Shown: piece by piece, positions 1 to 7,908 of the stretch
Layout of the letters: each line of letters starts with the position of its first letter
Position numbering within the stretch: the first letter of the stretch is position 1
NCBI GenBank assembly: GCA_016790225.1
Contig: JAEUOZ010000046.1
Span: 1 to 27,563, forward strand
Length of the DNA stretch: 27,563 bases
Direction: 5' to 3'
From: Rubrivivax sp.
GTDB lineage: Bacteria; Pseudomonadota; Gammaproteobacteria; Burkholderiales; Burkholderiaceae
Program-made: the position numbers and the translations under genes
Notes under the pieces: model-generated
Databases searched by the model: none
Seen by the model: the letters and a program-made list of their open reading frames with translations, nothing else
Told to the model about the DNA's origin: nothing

Positions 1-1
1 G

Positions 2-790
2 GCGGCGATGAGCGAAGCGGAGAAGCTGATCGTGGGGATGGAGCGCGGCACGGCGCTGGGCAACGACACGCCGCTGGTGGGCGAGGCGGTGAAGCTGAGG
101 CCGGACCTGTGGGAGCGTGCGGCGCGGCTGAAGGGTGATGCAGGCTTGCGCTGCGCGGCGCACAAGCTGGCGTGCGCAGAAGTGGAGCTGGTGCATGCGG
201 GCAACGAGCACGCGCAGCAGCAATGGCGCCATGCCAAGCCGTACGTGCAGATCGCCGAGGACCTGATGGCCGAGGCCGAGCTGCTGGCCCAATCCTGCCC
301 GGGCATGGTGTCCCCGGCGGTGGCCGAAGCGCCCGCGCCCAGGCCCGCACCGGCACCCGCACCCGCGCCGGTCCTGCTGCCGCCGGTGCGCGAACTGTCG
401 ATGTCGGCGCACGTGGTCTTCAATTTCGACCGGCACGAGCCCGGCGAGATCCGCGCGCACAGCCTGGCGCAGCTGCGCACCCTGGCTGAACGCCTGAAGC
501 GTGCGGGCGTGCAGCTGGAGGCCATCCGCCTGACCGGCCATGCCGACCGCCTGAACAGCACCGGCCAGGCCGATTACAACCAGCGCCTGAGCGAACGCCG
601 CGTGCAGACCGTGAAGGAGCTGCTCGTGCGCCTGGGTGTGGACGAACGCCTGATCCGCACCGCTGCGCGCGGCGACGAGGTGCCGGTGGAAGCCTGCGCC
701 GAGCGCCAGGGCAGCCAGCCCGAGCTGCAGGAATGCCTGCTGCCCAACCGCCGTGTCGAGGTGGAGGTGACGGCGCGCGTGAGCCGTTGA
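2..790 (+). CDS. OmpA-family peptidoglycan-binding protein (5' end outside window)
   Basis: The C-terminal third is an OmpA-like domain. It has the strand 'HVVFNFD', the signature 'LTGHADR' followed by 'YNQRLSERR', and the closing 'PNRRVEVEV'; the Asp and Arg of this signature bind the diaminopimelate of peptidoglycan in the family. Before it come a helical N-terminal region with an Ala/Glu-rich stretch (about residues 45-95) and a Pro-Ala linker (about 105-125). The product should tether the envelope to the cell wall in the periplasm. The frame is open to the window edge and the first visible ATG (position 8) gives no signal peptide, so the true start and export signal probably lie upstream. 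It ends with TGA at 788-790, 130 bases before the next gene. The family call is firm; the exact role is not known. Confidence 0.85.
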   Translation, partial: AAMSEAEKLIVGMERGTALGNDTPLVGEAVKLRPDLWERAARLKGDAGLRCAAHKLACAEVELVHAGNEHAQQQWRHAKPYVQIAEDLMAEAELLAQSCPGMVSPAVAEAPAPRPAPAPAPAPVLLPPVRELSMSAHVVFNFDRHEPGEIRAHSLAQLRTLAERLKRAGVQLEAIRLTGHADRLNSTGQADYNQRLSERRVQTVKELLVRLGVDERLIRTAARGDEVPVEACAERQGSQPELQECLLPNRRVEVEVTARVSR

Positions 791-920
791 GCGGGCGCCT
801 GAGTTCTCTGGCCCTCGCGGCCCTGCCGGGCGTCGTGTTCCTTCAAATTAGGGTTTACCCGGTTTCGTGTCAGTTTCGGGTTTCATGCTGCAGTGCAGCA
901 ATTGATTCGGGAGTTGTGCC

Positions 921-1319
921 ATGCCGATCAGCAAGACCTTCAGCGCCACCCGCGCCGAGCGCGTGGCACCGGCCTCTCAGAGCCGCAGCGAGACCACCAC
1001 CGACGCGTCTGCCTCGCCGCGCCACATCGCCTGCGTGGGCGAGTTCATCGACGCGCTGGATCGGCTGCAGCGCGGCCATCCGCTGGTGCAGGTCTCGGCC
1101 CAGGCCGGTGGCTGGGCGCTGGACGGTTGCCGCGTCTTCTGGGCGCACGAGACGCTGCAGCGCTTCGGCCTGCTGGAGAGTTATCGCCCCGCCGGCGCCT
1201 TCGGCCGGCTGAGCTACTACCGCCTGAGCCTGTCCGGCCGCGTGGTGGCCAACCACATGCTGACGCAGTGGCGCCGCCTGCCGCTGTGGCAGCGGCTGTG
1301 GCTGCGCCTGCGGGGCTGA
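921..1319 (+). CDS. Small hypothetical protein, possible winged-helix fold
   Basis: This is a 132-residue protein that I cannot assign to a named family. A Shine-Dalgarno-like CGGGAG at 908-913 precedes the ATG by seven bases, which supports the start. The first 35 residues are Ser/Thr/Ala-rich and probably disordered. The rest is a compact mixed alpha/beta domain in which 'HETLQRFGLLESY' followed by 'YYRLSLSGRVVANHML' looks like a recognition-helix-and-wing arrangement. The C-terminus is basic and Trp/Arg-rich ('WQRLWLRLRG'). There is no signal peptide or membrane segment. It is convergent with selO; a hairpin lies between them. The DNA-binding idea is inference from the pattern only. Confidence 0.6.
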   Translation: MPISKTFSATRAERVAPASQSRSETTTDASASPRHIACVGEFIDALDRLQRGHPLVQVSAQAGGWALDGCRVFWAHETLQRFGLLESYRPAGAFGRLSYYRLSLSGRVVANHMLTQWRRLPLWQRLWLRLRG

Positions 1320-1331
1320 TGCACCGCCTGC

Positions 1332-1362
1332 CCTGACAACGCCCCCACCGGGCGTGATCAGG
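1332..1362. terminator. Hairpin between convergent genes, candidate bidirectional terminator
   Basis: Two nested stems can be read: CCTGA (1332-1336) pairs with TCAGG (1358-1362), and ACGCCC pairs with GGGCGT around a CCACC loop. Two unpaired bases on each side separate the stems. The structure sits in the gap between the hypothetical gene and selo's stop codon and includes that stop. There is no clear T-tract on either strand, so termination is inferred from position and symmetry. Confidence 0.45.
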
Positions 1363-2929
1363 TGCCGCAGAACGTTCGGTAGGCCTCGCACTGTGCCGGG
1401 CTGCCGGGCAGGGCATAGGCCATGGCTTCAGCCGAGGGCTCGAAGGGCTGCTGCAGCGCAGCCAGCAGGCGCTCGAACGGGCGCAGGTCCTGCTCGTCGG
1501 ACGCTGCAGCCAGCGCTTCTTCGACCCGGTGGTTGCGCGGGATCAGCGCCGGATTGGCCTGCCGCATGCGCCGGGCCCGTGCAGCGGCATCGGGCATTTG
1601 TGCGCTGCCATGCGCTGCGTCATGCGCGGCGCCATCCCGGCGCGCGAGGGCGTCATCCTGCTCGCATCGCTGCGCCCAGCGGCTGAACCAGGGTGTCAGC
1701 GCATCGGCGGCCTCGCCAAACAGCGCCTGCAGCGGCTGTGCTGCGCCGTCGGCGGCATCGGACAGGTGCCGCCAGGCGAGCGTGAAGTCGAGCCGGTGCG
1801 TGTGCAGCAGGCTCAGCCAGTCGTCCACCAGCGCGCGGTCGCCTGCATCGTCAGCGGCCGTGGCGTGCTGCAGGCCCAGCTTGGCGCGCTGGCCCTGCAG
1901 CAGCGCCGCGTCGTGCCAGCCCGGGAAGGCATCGATCACCTCGGTGGCCTGCGCCACGGCGCGCTGCACCTCGGCTTCATCCTCGCGCCGCTCGACCGTC
2001 AGCGGCAGCAGGGCCTCGGCCAGCCGCGCCAGATTCCAGCGCGCGATGAGCGGCTGATTGGCATAGGCGTAGCGCCCGCCGTGATCGATGGAGCTGAACA
2101 CGGTCTGCGGGTCGAAGGCTTCCATGAAGGCACAGGGGCCGTAGTCGATGGTCTCGCCCGAGATCGTCATGTTGTCGGTATTCATCACGCCGTGCACGAA
2201 GCCGACATTCAGCCACTGCGCGATCAGGTGGGCCTGGCGCTGTGCCACCCCGCGCAGCAGACCCCACAGCCGATCGGGCGTGCCGATGAGCGCCGGGTCG
2301 TGGCGTGCCACGGCGTAATCCGCCAGGCGGCGCAGCGTGGCCAGATCGCCGCGCGCGGCGAAATACTGGAAGGTGCCCACGCGCAGGTGGCTGGCGGCCA
2401 CGCGTGTCAGCACGGCGCCGGGCAGTGTCTGCTCGCGGTAGACCGGCTCCCCGGTGGCGGCCACGGCCAGCGCGCGTGTGCTGGGGATGCCCAGCGCATG
2501 CATGGCCTCGCCGATCAGCACCTCGCGCAGCATCGGCCCGACGGCCGCACGACCATCGCCGCCGCGCGAATAGGGTGTGCGGCCCGAGCCCTTGAAGGCG
2601 ATGTCGCGCCGCTGGCCGCGGGTGTCGATGAGCTCGCCCACCAGCAGCGCGCGGCCATCACCCAGCTGCGGCGAGAAGCCGCCGAACTGGTGCCCGGCAT
2701 AGACCTGGGCGATCGGCTGGGCGCCCGGTGGCAGCACATTGCCGGCAAACAAGGCCGCGCCGGCCTCGCCCTGCAGCGCTGCGGGATCCAGGCCCAGCTC
2801 GCGCGCCAGCGGCGCATTCAGGTACAGCAGCGAGGGTGCCGGTGCGACGGCCGGCTTCCAGGGCACGAAGGCGCCCTCCAGCTCGCGGGCGTAGCTGTTG
2901 TCAAAGGCAAAGGCAGGCAGGGCAGACAT
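1358..2929 (-). CDS. selO: Protein adenylyltransferase SelO (YdiU/UPF0061 family)
   Basis: SelO is a pseudokinase-fold enzyme that transfers AMP from ATP to Ser/Thr/Tyr hydroxyls of target proteins and is linked to redox stress. The 523-residue length is normal. Family blocks are plain: 'AGHQFGGFSPQLGDGRA' (79-94), 'FKGSGRTPYSRGGDGRA' (112-128), 'REVLIGEAMHALGIPSTRA' (135-153), 'VHGVMNTDNM' (245-254) and 'DYGPCAFMEAFDP' (262-274). Lys113, Glu136, Asp252, Asn253 and Asp262 fall where the bacterial enzyme has its nucleotide- and metal-binding residues, so activity is expected. The protein ends Cys-Gly-Thr, placing a Cys third from the end, where animal SelO has selenocysteine. It is co-directional with the upstream pseudo-AAA+ gene across a 118-base gap, so cotranscription is uncertain. 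Confidence 0.96.
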   Translation of the reverse strand: MSALPAFAFDNSYARELEGAFVPWKPAVAPAPSLLYLNAPLARELGLDPAALQGEAGAALFAGNVLPPGAQPIAQVYAGHQFGGFSPQLGDGRALLVGELIDTRGQRRDIAFKGSGRTPYSRGGDGRAAVGPMLREVLIGEAMHALGIPSTRALAVAATGEPVYREQTLPGAVLTRVAASHLRVGTFQYFAARGDLATLRRLADYAVARHDPALIGTPDRLWGLLRGVAQRQAHLIAQWLNVGFVHGVMNTDNMTISGETIDYGPCAFMEAFDPQTVFSSIDHGGRYAYANQPLIARWNLARLAEALLPLTVERREDEAEVQRAVAQATEVIDAFPGWHDAALLQGQRAKLGLQHATAADDAGDRALVDDWLSLLHTHRLDFTLAWRHLSDAADGAAQPLQALFGEAADALTPWFSRWAQRCEQDDALARRDGAAHDAAHGSAQMPDAAARARRMRQANPALIPRNHRVEEALAAASDEQDLRPFERLLAALQQPFEPSAEAMAYALPGSPAQCEAYRTFCGT

Positions 2930-3047
2930 CGCAGGGGGCGCGTCCCGCCGATGCGGCGGACCGCGGATGAAGCGAAAGGACGCAGTGTGCAGCGCGTCGC
3001 CGATTCCTGCAGCGGCGCAGCCCGATGGCCATGGCGGGCGCAGCGCC

Positions 3048-4226
3048 TCAATCCGGATCCGGCGTGCCCTGGTGATGGAACAGCTGCCAGCCCTGGCTGC
3101 CGCGCAGCCAGACCGAGACGCGCCGCGCCGCGTGGCCGAAGCGGCCGTCGCCCAGCACCTGCCGCGAGCGGAAGGTCAGCAGCGCGACATCGGGCGCCAG
3201 CAGCCAGGCCGCGTGCTCGAAGGCCTCGACCGGCGGGCCGGCAGGCTGATCGGCCAGCAGCGCGGCGATCACCGTGGGCCTGTCGTAGGGGCGGCCGGAG
3301 CGGCCCGTCTCGTGAAAGGCCGGGTGCAGCAGGGCTTCCAGCCGCCGGCGGCTGCAGTGCTGGCCCGGGTGGTGCAGCTCCGCCTCGCGCGACCGCAGCG
3401 TGGCCAGCAGCTTTGCCGGTGCGGGCTGGGCACTCGGACCCGGCCCCGGCCCGGCCGCTGCAAGGGCGCGGACAGGAGCGCGGACAGGAGCGTCGTCGGG
3501 CCGGGTGCTGGCCGCGGTGTCGGAGGACCGCCTGGCGCCGAGCGCAGGGCGGCGTGCCGGGGTGGCAGAAGGCGACGGGGGCACGGTGGGCGCTTCGTGT
3601 GCCGCGATGTCCAGCCAGGTCGCCTTCGGGCCCAGCCGCTTGCGCAGCTCTGCGGAAGGCTGCTGCAGACTCAGCAGCAGCGGGATCGTCCGGGCGCCGC
3701 GCATCAGCAGCGCGGACAGGACGGCCGCCGAGCTGACATCGGGGTCCGTCGCGGACGCGCGGGCTGGCTCCGTGCGCTTGCCGAACAGGGCATCGGCCTC
3801 GTCGAAGAGCAGCACCACGTCGAAGCGGTCGGCGGCCTCCAGCAGGCGCGACAGGTTCTTTTCGGTCTCGCCAAGGTATCGGTCGGACGTCTGCGAAAGA
3901 TCCACGCGCCACAACGGCAGCCGCAGCGCCTGCGCCACGGCCCGTGCGGCGCGCAGGCGGGCCGCCGCCGTGCCCCCCAGCAGCACGCCGGGGGGCAGCC
4001 GGGCAGACGCCGCGGCCACCCGGCGGCTGCTCAGGGCCGCGCCGCGTGCGGCAGCGAGTTGCTCGGCCCAGCGGCGCAGCGCTTCGCGCGCCGGCTCAGC
4101 CAGCTTCAGCGTGGCCAGCTCCAGCCCCTTGACGGGCCTCAGGGCCTCCACGCCGGGCGGCAGCTCCAGGCGTTCACGGACCGGCGGGCGGCGGGGCGGT
4201 CGGCCAGGTGCATCGGGCAGGGGCAT
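3048..4226 (-). CDS. Degenerate AAA+ domain fused to NTF2-like (DUF4440) domain
   Basis: I chose the ATG at 4226 because GGAG lies seven bases upstream; an in-frame ATG at 4289 has no ribosome site. The product has 392 residues. Residues 60-150 match an AAA+ ATPase: 'RVDLSQTSDRYLGETEKNL' (107-125) and an intact Walker B 'LLFDEADALFGKRTE' (139-153). The Walker A position reads 'GGTAAARL' (84-91), so the catalytic Lys is Arg and the following Thr is Leu. The usual sensor-1 Asn and the C-terminal lid with its arginine finger are not recognisable. A Pro/Ala/Arg linker (about 212-272) leads to a DUF4440/SnoaL-like NTF2 domain ('ELHHPGQHCSRRRLEALLHPAFHETG'-type start at 283). It probably does not hydrolyse ATP; its function is unknown. 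It lies between the FAD oxidoreductase and selO on the same strand. Confidence 0.75.
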   Translation of the reverse strand: MPLPDAPGRPPRRPPVRERLELPPGVEALRPVKGLELATLKLAEPAREALRRWAEQLAAARGAALSSRRVAAASARLPPGVLLGGTAAARLRAARAVAQALRLPLWRVDLSQTSDRYLGETEKNLSRLLEAADRFDVVLLFDEADALFGKRTEPARASATDPDVSSAAVLSALLMRGARTIPLLLSLQQPSAELRKRLGPKATWLDIAAHEAPTVPPSPSATPARRPALGARRSSDTAASTRPDDAPVRAPVRALAAAGPGPGPSAQPAPAKLLATLRSREAELHHPGQHCSRRRLEALLHPAFHETGRSGRPYDRPTVIAALLADQPAGPPVEAFEHAAWLLAPDVALLTFRSRQVLGDGRFGHAARRVSVWLRGSQGWQLFHHQGTPDPD

Positions 4227-4298
4227 GTCAGGACTCCGGAAGTTCGGGCAAGGATCGCCCGCCCGCGCCAGTGTGCCCAATCCCGACATCCGGCGCGA

Positions 4299-5822
4299 TC
4301 AGCGCCCCATCTCGCGCCAAAGGCGCGGCACCACGGTGGCAGCGGCCATCAGCCCGGCCATGAAAGAGGGCTGCACGCCGGGGCCCGCCACGTCCTGGCC
4401 CGTGAGCAGCAGGCCCGGCACGGGGGTGCGCAGACGCAAGGCCTCGTGGTCCAGGCGCTCGCGGCTCATCTCCAGGCCGTACATCGCGCCGGCCGGCGTG
4501 CCCACGTAGCGCTGCTGCGTCACCGGCGTGGCGGCCTCCTTGAAGCGCACCTGCTGCGCCAGGGCGGGAAAGTGGCTCTCGAACTGTGCAAACAGGCGCT
4601 CCGCCACCCAGTCCTTGAAGGCGCTGTAGTCGCCACCCGAAGCGCCTTCGCGCAGCCAGGGAGCGAAGGCCTGCACATCCACCAGCGCCAGCACCTCGGC
4701 CGTGGGCGGGCCTGCCCAGGAAGGATCCTTCAGCGAAGGAAAGCTCACCAGGAAGCCCGGCGCATCCTCGTCCGCCGGCCGGCGCCAGACGCGCCCCACG
4801 TCCACGGTCTCATACACCCACTCGTTGGCTGAAGTTGCGCCTGCGGCTGCGATGTCGCCTTCCAGGCCGAGGTAGAGCGCGATGCAGCCCAGGCCGGGTT
4901 GCAAGCTGGTGGCCGCGGCCTGCCACTGCGGCGCCACGCCGGCCTCCAGGCAGGCCAGCGTGGGCAGCAGGCCGATGTCGCTGATCACCTGTCGCGCCTG
5001 CGCCGTGAAGGGGCGGCCGTCCTGCTGTCCGCGGACCCCGTGCGCGCGTCCTCCCTGCAGCTCGATGCTGTGCACACGCGCGCCGAGGCGGCACTCACCG
5101 CCGGCGGCCAGCACGCCGGGCAGCAGGGTCTGCGCAAAGCGCGCCGGCCCGCCCACCGGATACCAGGCGCCGGCGTCGTAGGAGCTGGTGACGATCGCGT
5201 GCTCGATGAAGGGCGCCTGATCCGGCGCGGCGCCGTAATCCCCCCAGCGCGCGCCCAGCACCGCGCGCAGCTGCGGGTGGGCGATGCGGCTGAGTTCGTC
5301 GGCCAGCGTGCGCTGCAGCCACTGCTCGACCGCGCCGCCGCGCAGCAGCCGCAGCCCCCAGGCCAGCCAGGGCGGCAGGGTGTGGCTCATCATCAGCGTC
5401 ATGGCCGCCCGCTGGGCCTCGTTGATCGCCGCAAACCAGCCGTCGATGGCCACCTGCTCGCCGGGAAAGCGCGCCACCAGCGCCTCGCGATAGGCCGTCT
5501 GCGGATGCGGAATGCCGAAGGCAAAGCCATCCGGCAAGCGGATGATGTCGTAGGGGTTGGCGCTGGGCGCAAACTGCAGGGCGCCGTCGCTCAGCCAGGA
5601 CAGCAGACGGCCGAACTGACCGCCAGCGCCCGGATCCGGCCCACAGCCGCCGAGGTAGTGCACGCCGGTCGCAAATTCCCAGTCGCCGCGGCGGAAGGTC
5701 TGCGTCTGGCCACCGGCCACGGTGTGCTGCTCCAGCACCAGCACGCGCTGCCCGGCCTTGGCCAGCGCGGCCGCGGCGCCCAGGCCGCCGATGCCCGAGC
5801 CGATGACGATGGTGTCCCACAT
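4299..5822 (-). CDS. FAD-dependent oxidoreductase, RetSat/CrtI-like (COG1233)
   Basis: The 507-residue protein opens with a dinucleotide-binding Rossmann motif, 'VIGSGIGGLGAAAALAKAG' at about residues 6-24, followed by 'VLVLEQH'. That fixes the start at ATG 5822, preceded by GGAG about ten bases away. The frame stays open upstream, but that part is not protein-like. The next motif, 'AGGQTQTFRRGDWEFATGVHYLGG', and the C-terminal 'PGLLLTGQDVAGPGVQPSFMAGL' are typical of phytoene desaturase, carotenoid isomerase and all-trans-retinol 13,14-reductase relatives. Such enzymes reduce, desaturate or isomerise polyene or lipid chains using FAD. No carotenoid genes are nearby, so the substrate cannot be given. 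It lies 72 bases upstream of the pseudo-AAA+ gene and 178 bases downstream of the phytase gene. Confidence 0.88.
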   Translation of the reverse strand: MWDTIVIGSGIGGLGAAAALAKAGQRVLVLEQHTVAGGQTQTFRRGDWEFATGVHYLGGCGPDPGAGGQFGRLLSWLSDGALQFAPSANPYDIIRLPDGFAFGIPHPQTAYREALVARFPGEQVAIDGWFAAINEAQRAAMTLMMSHTLPPWLAWGLRLLRGGAVEQWLQRTLADELSRIAHPQLRAVLGARWGDYGAAPDQAPFIEHAIVTSSYDAGAWYPVGGPARFAQTLLPGVLAAGGECRLGARVHSIELQGGRAHGVRGQQDGRPFTAQARQVISDIGLLPTLACLEAGVAPQWQAAATSLQPGLGCIALYLGLEGDIAAAGATSANEWVYETVDVGRVWRRPADEDAPGFLVSFPSLKDPSWAGPPTAEVLALVDVQAFAPWLREGASGGDYSAFKDWVAERLFAQFESHFPALAQQVRFKEAATPVTQQRYVGTPAGAMYGLEMSRERLDHEALRLRTPVPGLLLTGQDVAGPGVQPSFMAGLMAAATVVPRLWREMGR

Positions 5823-6000
5823 GAGTGCCACGCTCCGCAGGCCGCGGTGAGCACGGGCCGGCACAGAGCCGGTGGCCGGGCCGCGCCCTTGCCGTGGAGT
5901 GTGGGAGCGCGGCAAGTCGCGGGCATGACGGCGCTCAAGCGACCCCGGCCGCGACGCGGGCAAGCGCCGCCGCAGCCCGGCACACGGGCCCGCGCGCCGT

Positions 6001-7905
6001 TCAGCGCAGGCCCAGCGCCTGCGCGATGTCGTCCCAGGCGACGTACTTGAAGTTCTGCGGCTGATCCGGCAGGCGCTTGAAGCCGTCCTGCACCACCAGG
6101 ATGCCCCGCGCAAACGGCCCGCCCAGATTGGCGGTGCTCACGTCCAGACCGTCGGTCTCGGAGGCGGCGTCGATGCCGGCTTCGGCGTGGATGCCGATGC
6201 GAAAGCGGCCGCGCACGGCAAACGGCGCCGTGGCATCCAGCACCACATAGGCATCGTCGCCCTGGCTGGAGACGATCAGGTAGGCGGCTTGCGCGCTGCG
6301 GTAGACCGCCAGGCCCTCCACGTCGGCCTTCAGCGTGGCACCCACGCCCAGGACCAGGCGCAGCTGCGCGGGCTGCGACGCATCGAGCCCCGTCACCCAG
6401 ACACCGCGCTTTTCCTCGCCGACAAACAGCTGGCCGCTGGCTTCATCGGCGACGCAGCCTTCAGGCTGGCTGGCCACGCGAAAGCGCCGCAGCACCCGCC
6501 CTTCGAAGCGGCCGTCCTTGAGGGACAGCGCCACCTGCTGGAAGCGCCCGTCCTTGTCATTGACGATCACGTGCAGGCCGCCGGCGGCCGGCGCATGCAC
6601 GCACACGCCGTAGACCTCGTCCAGATCGGTGGGCACACGTCCGGCGTCGCTGACCTGGCCTTGGGCATCGATGGTGAAGAGGGCGAGTGTGTTGTCGTCG
6701 CGGCGCGTGGCCACGGCGATGTCCAGCCGCTGGCCATCGATCGTCACGCCCTGGCGCAGATCGACATTGTTCAGCCGTCCGGCTTCCAGCAGCTGCTTCT
6801 GCCGGCCCTGCAGGTCATACACCAGCAGGCCCTGCTTCTTGTTGGTGCCCAGCACGCGCGACAGCGAAGGCTGGGACGGATGCACCCAGATGGCCGGGTC
6901 ATCGGCTGCGTCGCCGGCCCGCGCGACGGGCTCGGTCTGCACCTGGGGCAGCACGATGGCGGTGGGGGGCTCGCGCTCGGGCTGGCGGCGCGACAGCGGC
7001 AGCGGCGCCGGTGTCCAGGCCTTCAGTCCTTGATCCCGGGCCCAGAGCTGCGGCTCGTTCTTGTCGTTGGACATCACCTGCACGGCCGTCCAGCCGGCGC
7101 CGCGCGCCTGCCGCGACTCGGTCAGGCGCCAGCGCTGCGCCGACGGCGTCCAGGCCTGCAGCTGCATGCCGTCGTGCGAGAGCAGCGCCACGCCGCCGGG
7201 CCAGGCGGCCAGACCTTCGGGCGTGCCGGACAGGGTGCCCAGCGGACGTTCCAGCGCCACGGCCTGGCGCCGAGCCAGGCCCTCGCCGGAGACGTCGTAG
7301 GCCCAGACGCCGACACCGGGCTCGGCGATGAACAGCCGCTGCTGCGCATCATCGACGCGGCAGTGATTGACGCCCGGCGGCAGCCCCAGCTGGCGCAGCA
7401 GGCGCGGCTGCGGGCCGTCCAGCAGCCACTGCTGCGTGAGGCCCTCCTTGCCGACGATGAAGGCGTGCAGCAGCTGCTGGCGATCCCGCAGCAGGCACAG
7501 CGCGTCGATCGAGCCCACGGTGGCCGGCACCGGGGGCAAGGGGCGCATCACGGCCGCACCCACATCCACCGCCACACGCAGCACCGTCTCGGTATTCGCG
7601 TCCAGCAGCACGGCCTGGTTGCCTTGCGGGCTGCTGCGCGCGTCCAGTTGCTTGCCGCGCAAGCTCAGCAGCGCGCGGGTGCGGCCATCCGGCCCCACCA
7701 GGGCCAGCGCGTCCTTGCGCAGCTCCAGGCGCTGGCCGGCGGCCAGTGGCGCGACTTCCTGTGCCGTGCTCAGGGCCAGGGGGTCGGCGCCCAGCGCGAG
7801 CACCGGCCACAGCAGGCCGGCCGCGACGGCGCCCAGGCGCTGCGGCAGGCGCCCTGCAGCCCGCGGTACCCGGCGCGGGTGAACACAAGGGGAAGCGACA
7901 GGCAT
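6001..7905 (-). CDS. Beta-propeller phytase with an extra N-terminal propeller-like domain
   Basis: This 634-residue secreted protein should release phosphate from myo-inositol hexakisphosphate in a calcium-dependent reaction. A basic leader and hydrophobic stretch (about residues 20-39, ending 'ALGAD') form the signal peptide. Residues from about 325 to the end carry the phytase blocks: 'DDPAIWVHP', 'GTNKKQGLLVYDL', 'RLNNVDLRQG', 'ATRRDDNTLALF', 'VGEEKRGVW', 'DVEGLAVY', 'SSQGDDAYVV', 'SETDGLDV' and 'QNFKYVAWDDIA'. These are close to the metal- and phosphate-binding signatures of Bacillus-type BPP. Residues 40-320 look like a second, degraded propeller without those residues, as in dual-domain phytases. 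The gene starts three bases after the TonB-dependent receptor stop and has no clear ribosome site of its own, so translational coupling is likely. Phytate is the expected, unproven substrate. Confidence 0.93.
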   Translation of the reverse strand: MPVASPCVHPRRVPRAAGRLPQRLGAVAAGLLWPVLALGADPLALSTAQEVAPLAAGQRLELRKDALALVGPDGRTRALLSLRGKQLDARSSPQGNQAVLLDANTETVLRVAVDVGAAVMRPLPPVPATVGSIDALCLLRDRQQLLHAFIVGKEGLTQQWLLDGPQPRLLRQLGLPPGVNHCRVDDAQQRLFIAEPGVGVWAYDVSGEGLARRQAVALERPLGTLSGTPEGLAAWPGGVALLSHDGMQLQAWTPSAQRWRLTESRQARGAGWTAVQVMSNDKNEPQLWARDQGLKAWTPAPLPLSRRQPEREPPTAIVLPQVQTEPVARAGDAADDPAIWVHPSQPSLSRVLGTNKKQGLLVYDLQGRQKQLLEAGRLNNVDLRQGVTIDGQRLDIAVATRRDDNTLALFTIDAQGQVSDAGRVPTDLDEVYGVCVHAPAAGGLHVIVNDKDGRFQQVALSLKDGRFEGRVLRRFRVASQPEGCVADEASGQLFVGEEKRGVWVTGLDASQPAQLRLVLGVGATLKADVEGLAVYRSAQAAYLIVSSQGDDAYVVLDATAPFAVRGRFRIGIHAEAGIDAASETDGLDVSTANLGGPFARGILVVQDGFKRLPDQPQNFKYVAWDDIAQALGLR

Positions 7906-7908
7906 GGT

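Noticed and set aside
1529..3736. Rightward open frame of 735 codons opposite selO and the pseudo-AAA+ gene.
   Set aside because: It is antisense to SelO, whose active-site blocks are intact; its own translation is low-complexity with no motifs.
4227..4289. Longer N-terminus of the pseudo-AAA+ protein from ATG 4289.
   Set aside because: No ribosome site precedes it, whereas GGAG is well placed before ATG 4226; the extra residues show no domain.
5823..6113. N-terminal extension of the FAD oxidoreductase.
   Set aside because: The Rossmann motif begins at residue 6 from ATG 5822. The extension overlaps the phytase end and is Arg/Ser-rich noise.
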